IMG/VR virus record: IMGVR_UViG_3300000265_000002
Span: 1-24,350 of that record
Length of the DNA stretch: 24,350 bases
Reading direction: 5' to 3' (one strand)
Source of the DNA: a virus
Below are positions 22,161-24,350 of the stretch, in pieces; positions within the stretch are counted from its first letter, which is position 1, and each line of letters opens with the position of its first letter. The translations under genes were made by a program, and so were the position numbers. The notes under the pieces are model-generated. The model did no database searches. It saw only the letters and a program-made list of their open reading frames with translations, and was not told the origin of the DNA.

Positions 22161-22345
22161 GACCAGAAACACGAGAAGCAATGGAAATGTTGTTCTCTGC
22201 TAAATGGAACTTGCCAAAAGCAGCACAACATGCTAATCTTACTAATAAGGAGATGAAGATTACTTTTAACGAGTATTGCAACTTTCATCCTCCATTATTA
22301 TATGAACTTGATTTAGAAAATCCCGAACTATTACCTACTGACTAA
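22157..22345 (+). CDS. Small conserved cyanophage-type protein, possibly helix-turn-helix-like
   Basis: The 62-residue protein starts MRPETREAMEMLFSAKWNLPKAAQHANLTNKEMKITFNEYC and ends in an acidic tail. The segment WNLPKAAQHANLTNKEMKITFNEY has the helix-turn-helix spacing of a small DNA-binding module ('xxxAAxxxxLTxxExxxxFxxY'), but it is too short to be sure. Similar small proteins occur in many cyanophage genomes and I know no function. It is coupled by ATGA to the gene before it and by TAATG to the gene after it. Confidence 0.7.
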   Translation: MRPETREAMEMLFSAKWNLPKAAQHANLTNKEMKITFNEYCNFHPPLLYELDLENPELLPTD

Positions 22346-22515
22346 TGAAAATCAATCTTTGGTATTCCGAACACAAAAAACAATGGAGATGGGTGTTGTG
22401 TGATGATACTGATAGAATGAGACAAGAGTCTGGTCAACAACCATTTCTAAGAGATGCAATGGAAGACGTTGCAAATACTGTAGAATATATGCTTAAAACA
22501 ATGCAATCTGAGTAA
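22345..22515 (+). CDS. Small conserved cyanophage-type protein, function unknown
   Basis: The ORF runs from ATG 22345 to TAA 22513-22515 and gives 56 residues: MKINLWYSEHKKQWRWVLCDD, then MRQESGQQPFLRDAMEDVANTVEYML and a short tail. The start overlaps the previous stop by one base (TAATG), and the terminator hairpin begins immediately after the stop. The pattern of an aromatic beta hairpin followed by a helix (SGQQP-x-LRDAM-x-DVANT-x-EYML) is one I recall in other cyanomyoviruses. The function is unknown. Confidence 0.75.
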   Translation: MKINLWYSEHKKQWRWVLCDDTDRMRQESGQQPFLRDAMEDVANTVEYMLKTMQSE

Positions 22516-22555
22516 AAAGAAGAGGCTGTGTTTATTCACAGTCTCTTCTTTTTTT
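22516..22555 (+). terminator. Strong intrinsic terminator
   Basis: Left arm 22516-22530 pairs with right arm 22537-22551 over 15 pairs (one G-T wobble) around the 6-nt loop TTTATT, followed by T to 22555. It starts directly after the stop of the small-gene cassette and precedes the late promoter of the next gene. Confidence 0.92.
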
Positions 22556-22559
22556 GATT

Positions 22560-22567
22560 GATAAATA
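22560..22567 (+). promoter_or_regulatory. T4-type late promoter motif
   Basis: GATAAATA matches the late consensus at 7 of 8 positions. It lies five bases after the terminator T run and 30 nt before the ATG at 22598, in one of the few non-coding gaps in the window. Confidence 0.6.
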
Positions 22568-22597
22568 ACTTATAACGGAAACTATAATGTAAATAAA

Positions 22598-24350
22598 ATG
22601 GGTCTCTCCAGATTAGATAATTTTCTAAAGTCAACTCGCGGAACTATTCTTTACGTTGACCCAAATAGTCTTGACTCAACTGATAGCATTGAAAATCAAG
22701 GTAACTCTTTGACCAGACCCTTTAAAACTATTCAAAGGGCATTGGTTGAAGCATCTAGATTCTCATATCAGAGGGGAAAAGGTAACGATAGATTCGGTAA
22801 AACAACTATTCTACTTTATCCAGGCGACCACATTGTAGATAATAGACCTGGATGGATTCCTACTAGTAACTCATTCACCCTAAGAACTAGTCAGGTTAGA
22901 GACGACTTTGGTGAATGGACATTAGACACTAACTTTGACCTAAACTCAGAAAGAAACGCTTTATACCAACTAAACAGTATTCATGGTGGTGTCATTGTAC
23001 CTAGAGGTACTTCTATTGTTGGTTTAGATTTAAGAAAAACTAGGATTATTCCTAGGTATGTTCCAAGTCCAACAAATGATCAGATTGAAGCATCTGCTAT
23101 TTTTAGAGTAACTGGTGCATGTTATTTCTGGCAGTTTACTATTCTAGATGCTGATCCAAATACCACATGTTATGCTGATTACACTACTAACCAGTTTATT
23201 CCAAACTTCTCTCACCACAAACTGAGAGTATTTGAATATGCTGATGGTGTTAATAATGTAGTCATTAATGATGCGTTTATTAATGGTACTGCAGGTGAGT
23301 TCGATAGAACTGATCTTGACATGTACTATGAGAAAGTTGGTATTGTTTACGGTCAGAATGCTGGTAGAGAGATTCCAAATGACTATCCACCATCTGATCT
23401 AGTTGATATTGAACCAGTTATTGATGAATATAGAATCGTTGGTCCAAAGGGTGATGAAGTAGGTATTGCTAGTATCCGTTCTGGCAATGGAACACTTTCT
23501 TCAACTCTTGTTACTGTTACAACATCTGAACCACTTGATGGTATCAGTGTGAATACTGCTATCGAGATTCAGGGCGTATCAACTCCTGGATATGATGGTA
23601 AATATGTAGTTTCTGGTATTAATAGTCCAACAGAATTTGAATATAAGGTACAAAATCCTCCTCCAGAAGCATTAGGAAACGTAACATCTTCAACTGTCAA
23701 TCTGATTGTTGATACGGTATCATCTGCATCACCATATGTCTTTAACTGTACGCTACGAAGCGTATATGGTATGTGTGGTCTATTAGCAGATGGATCTAAA
23801 GCAACTGGTTTCGTATCGATGGTGGTTGCTCAATATACTGGTGTTGGTCTGCAAAAGGATGAGAATGCATTTGTTAAGTATGATACTACTTCAGGTACAT
23901 ACAAGGATGCTACATCAAATCTTATCAATCTTTCATCAAATACTTTATCGCAATATAAACCAGATTATGAGAACTTCCATATTAAAGCGACAAATAACTC
24001 TTACTTACAGTTAGTTTCTGTATTCGCTATTGGATTCTCTCATCAGTTTGTATCTGAGAATGGTGCAGATATTTCTCTCAATAACTCCAACTCAAACTTT
24101 GGTAATAAAGCACTTGTTTCAAAAGGATTTAAACAGGATGCATTCAGAAAAGATGATGTTGGATATATCAGTCATTTGATTGCACCAAAAGAACTAGAGT
24201 CCGAAGACTATACAGTAGAGTTTTATTCTATTGACGTAAATACTACAGTTGGTGTTGGAAGTACATCAAGAATGTACTTATATAATCAAACTAACGAAAA
24301 CATTGTTCCAAATACTGTATTTGACGGATTTAGGGTTGGTGCTAAAGAAA
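22598..24350 (+). CDS. N-terminal part of a large virion structural protein (beta-helix/fibre-like), cut by the window edge
   Basis: An uninterrupted frame runs from ATG 22598 to the right edge, giving at least 584 residues. It begins MGLSRLDNFLKSTRGTILYVDPN and continues with NSLTRPFKTIQRALVEASRF and TTILLYPGDH, the repeated 'PF-x-TIQ-x-A' pattern that starts parallel beta-helix fibre and surface proteins. Later blocks include GGVIVPRGTSIVGLDLRKTRIIPRYV, CYFWQFTILDAD and CTLRSVYGMCGLLADGSKATGF. I recognise this as a giant cyanophage structural protein, probably a baseplate or fibre component; the exact role is unknown. No Shine-Dalgarno is evident. It has a late-type promoter and is insulated from the small-gene cassette by the terminator. 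Confidence 0.85.
   Translation, partial: MGLSRLDNFLKSTRGTILYVDPNSLDSTDSIENQGNSLTRPFKTIQRALVEASRFSYQRGKGNDRFGKTTILLYPGDHIVDNRPGWIPTSNSFTLRTSQVRDDFGEWTLDTNFDLNSERNALYQLNSIHGGVIVPRGTSIVGLDLRKTRIIPRYVPSPTNDQIEASAIFRVTGACYFWQFTILDADPNTTCYADYTTNQFIPNFSHHKLRVFEYADGVNNVVINDAFINGTAGEFDRTDLDMYYEKVGIVYGQNAGREIPNDYPPSDLVDIEPVIDEYRIVGPKGDEVGIASIRSGNGTLSSTLVTVTTSEPLDGISVNTAIEIQGVSTPGYDGKYVVSGINSPTEFEYKVQNPPPEALGNVTSSTVNLIVDTVSSASPYVFNCTLRSVYGMCGLLADGSKATGFVSMVVAQYTGVGLQKDENAFVKYDTTSGTYKDATSNLINLSSNTLSQYKPDYENFHIKATNNSYLQLVSVFAIGFSHQFVSENGADISLNNSNSNFGNKALVSKGFKQDAFRKDDVGYISHLIAPKELESEDYTVEFYSIDVNTTVGVGSTSRMYLYNQTNENIVPNTVFDGFRVGAKE

Overview
The window is a stretch of a T4-like contractile-tailed phage (myovirus) genome that infects a marine cyanobacterium (Synechococcus or Prochlorococcus type). 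Recognisable T4-type core proteins (gp33, gp59, gp32, gp53, gp48, gp4, gp54, gp26, gp27, gp5-like) sit beside cyanophage or cyanobacterial markers: PhoH, a DUF1825-type protein, a protein ending in a CP12-type Cys loop, a 2OG-Fe(II) oxygenase and several small proteins I recognise as cyanophage-type. The DNA is AT-rich and almost fully coding. No gap exceeds about 100 bases, and I saw no tRNA, rRNA, CRISPR array, insertion sequence or integrase.

Layout. (1) Bases 1-4158, plus strand: the tail of an unidentified gene, a small conserved protein, PhoH, a PD-(D/E)XK exonuclease, then the replication/late-transcription block gp33, gp59, DUF1825 protein and gp32. (2) Bases 4155-6550, minus strand: gp4 (head completion), gp48 (tube cap) and gp53 (baseplate wedge), convergent with gp32. 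(3) Bases 6583-19615, plus strand: a long, mostly start-stop coupled tail hub operon. It holds gp54, gp26, a small chaperone-like ORF, two tape-measure-like proteins carrying an M23 peptidase-like and a GH19-like domain, gp27, a CP12-like small protein, a gp5-like hub with an OB fold but no lysozyme, a beta-helical spike-like protein, another structural protein, a 2OG-Fe(II) oxygenase and a ParB-like small protein. (4) Bases 19645-21929: two further structural proteins, each behind a late-type promoter. (5) Bases 21926-22551: a compact cassette with its own sigma70-type promoter, three small genes and a strong terminator. (6) Bases 22598-24350: the start of a very large structural protein running off the right edge.

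Regulation. Three sigma70-type promoters share one architecture (TTGACA, exactly 17 bp, extended -10) and precede gp33, gp32 and the small-gene cassette. T4-type late motifs (TATAAATA or one mismatch) precede structural genes. Several promoters of both kinds are built over the stop codon of the upstream gene.

Most notable: a probable programmed -1 frameshift joining gp26 to the small ORF behind it (slippery T TTT TTC, a GGAGG exactly 10 nt upstream, stop one codon downstream, -1 frame open). Also notable are a CP12-type GAPDH-binding motif in a gene between gp27 and gp5, and a hairpin at the predicted 5' end of the gp32 mRNA, like the T4 autoregulatory leader.
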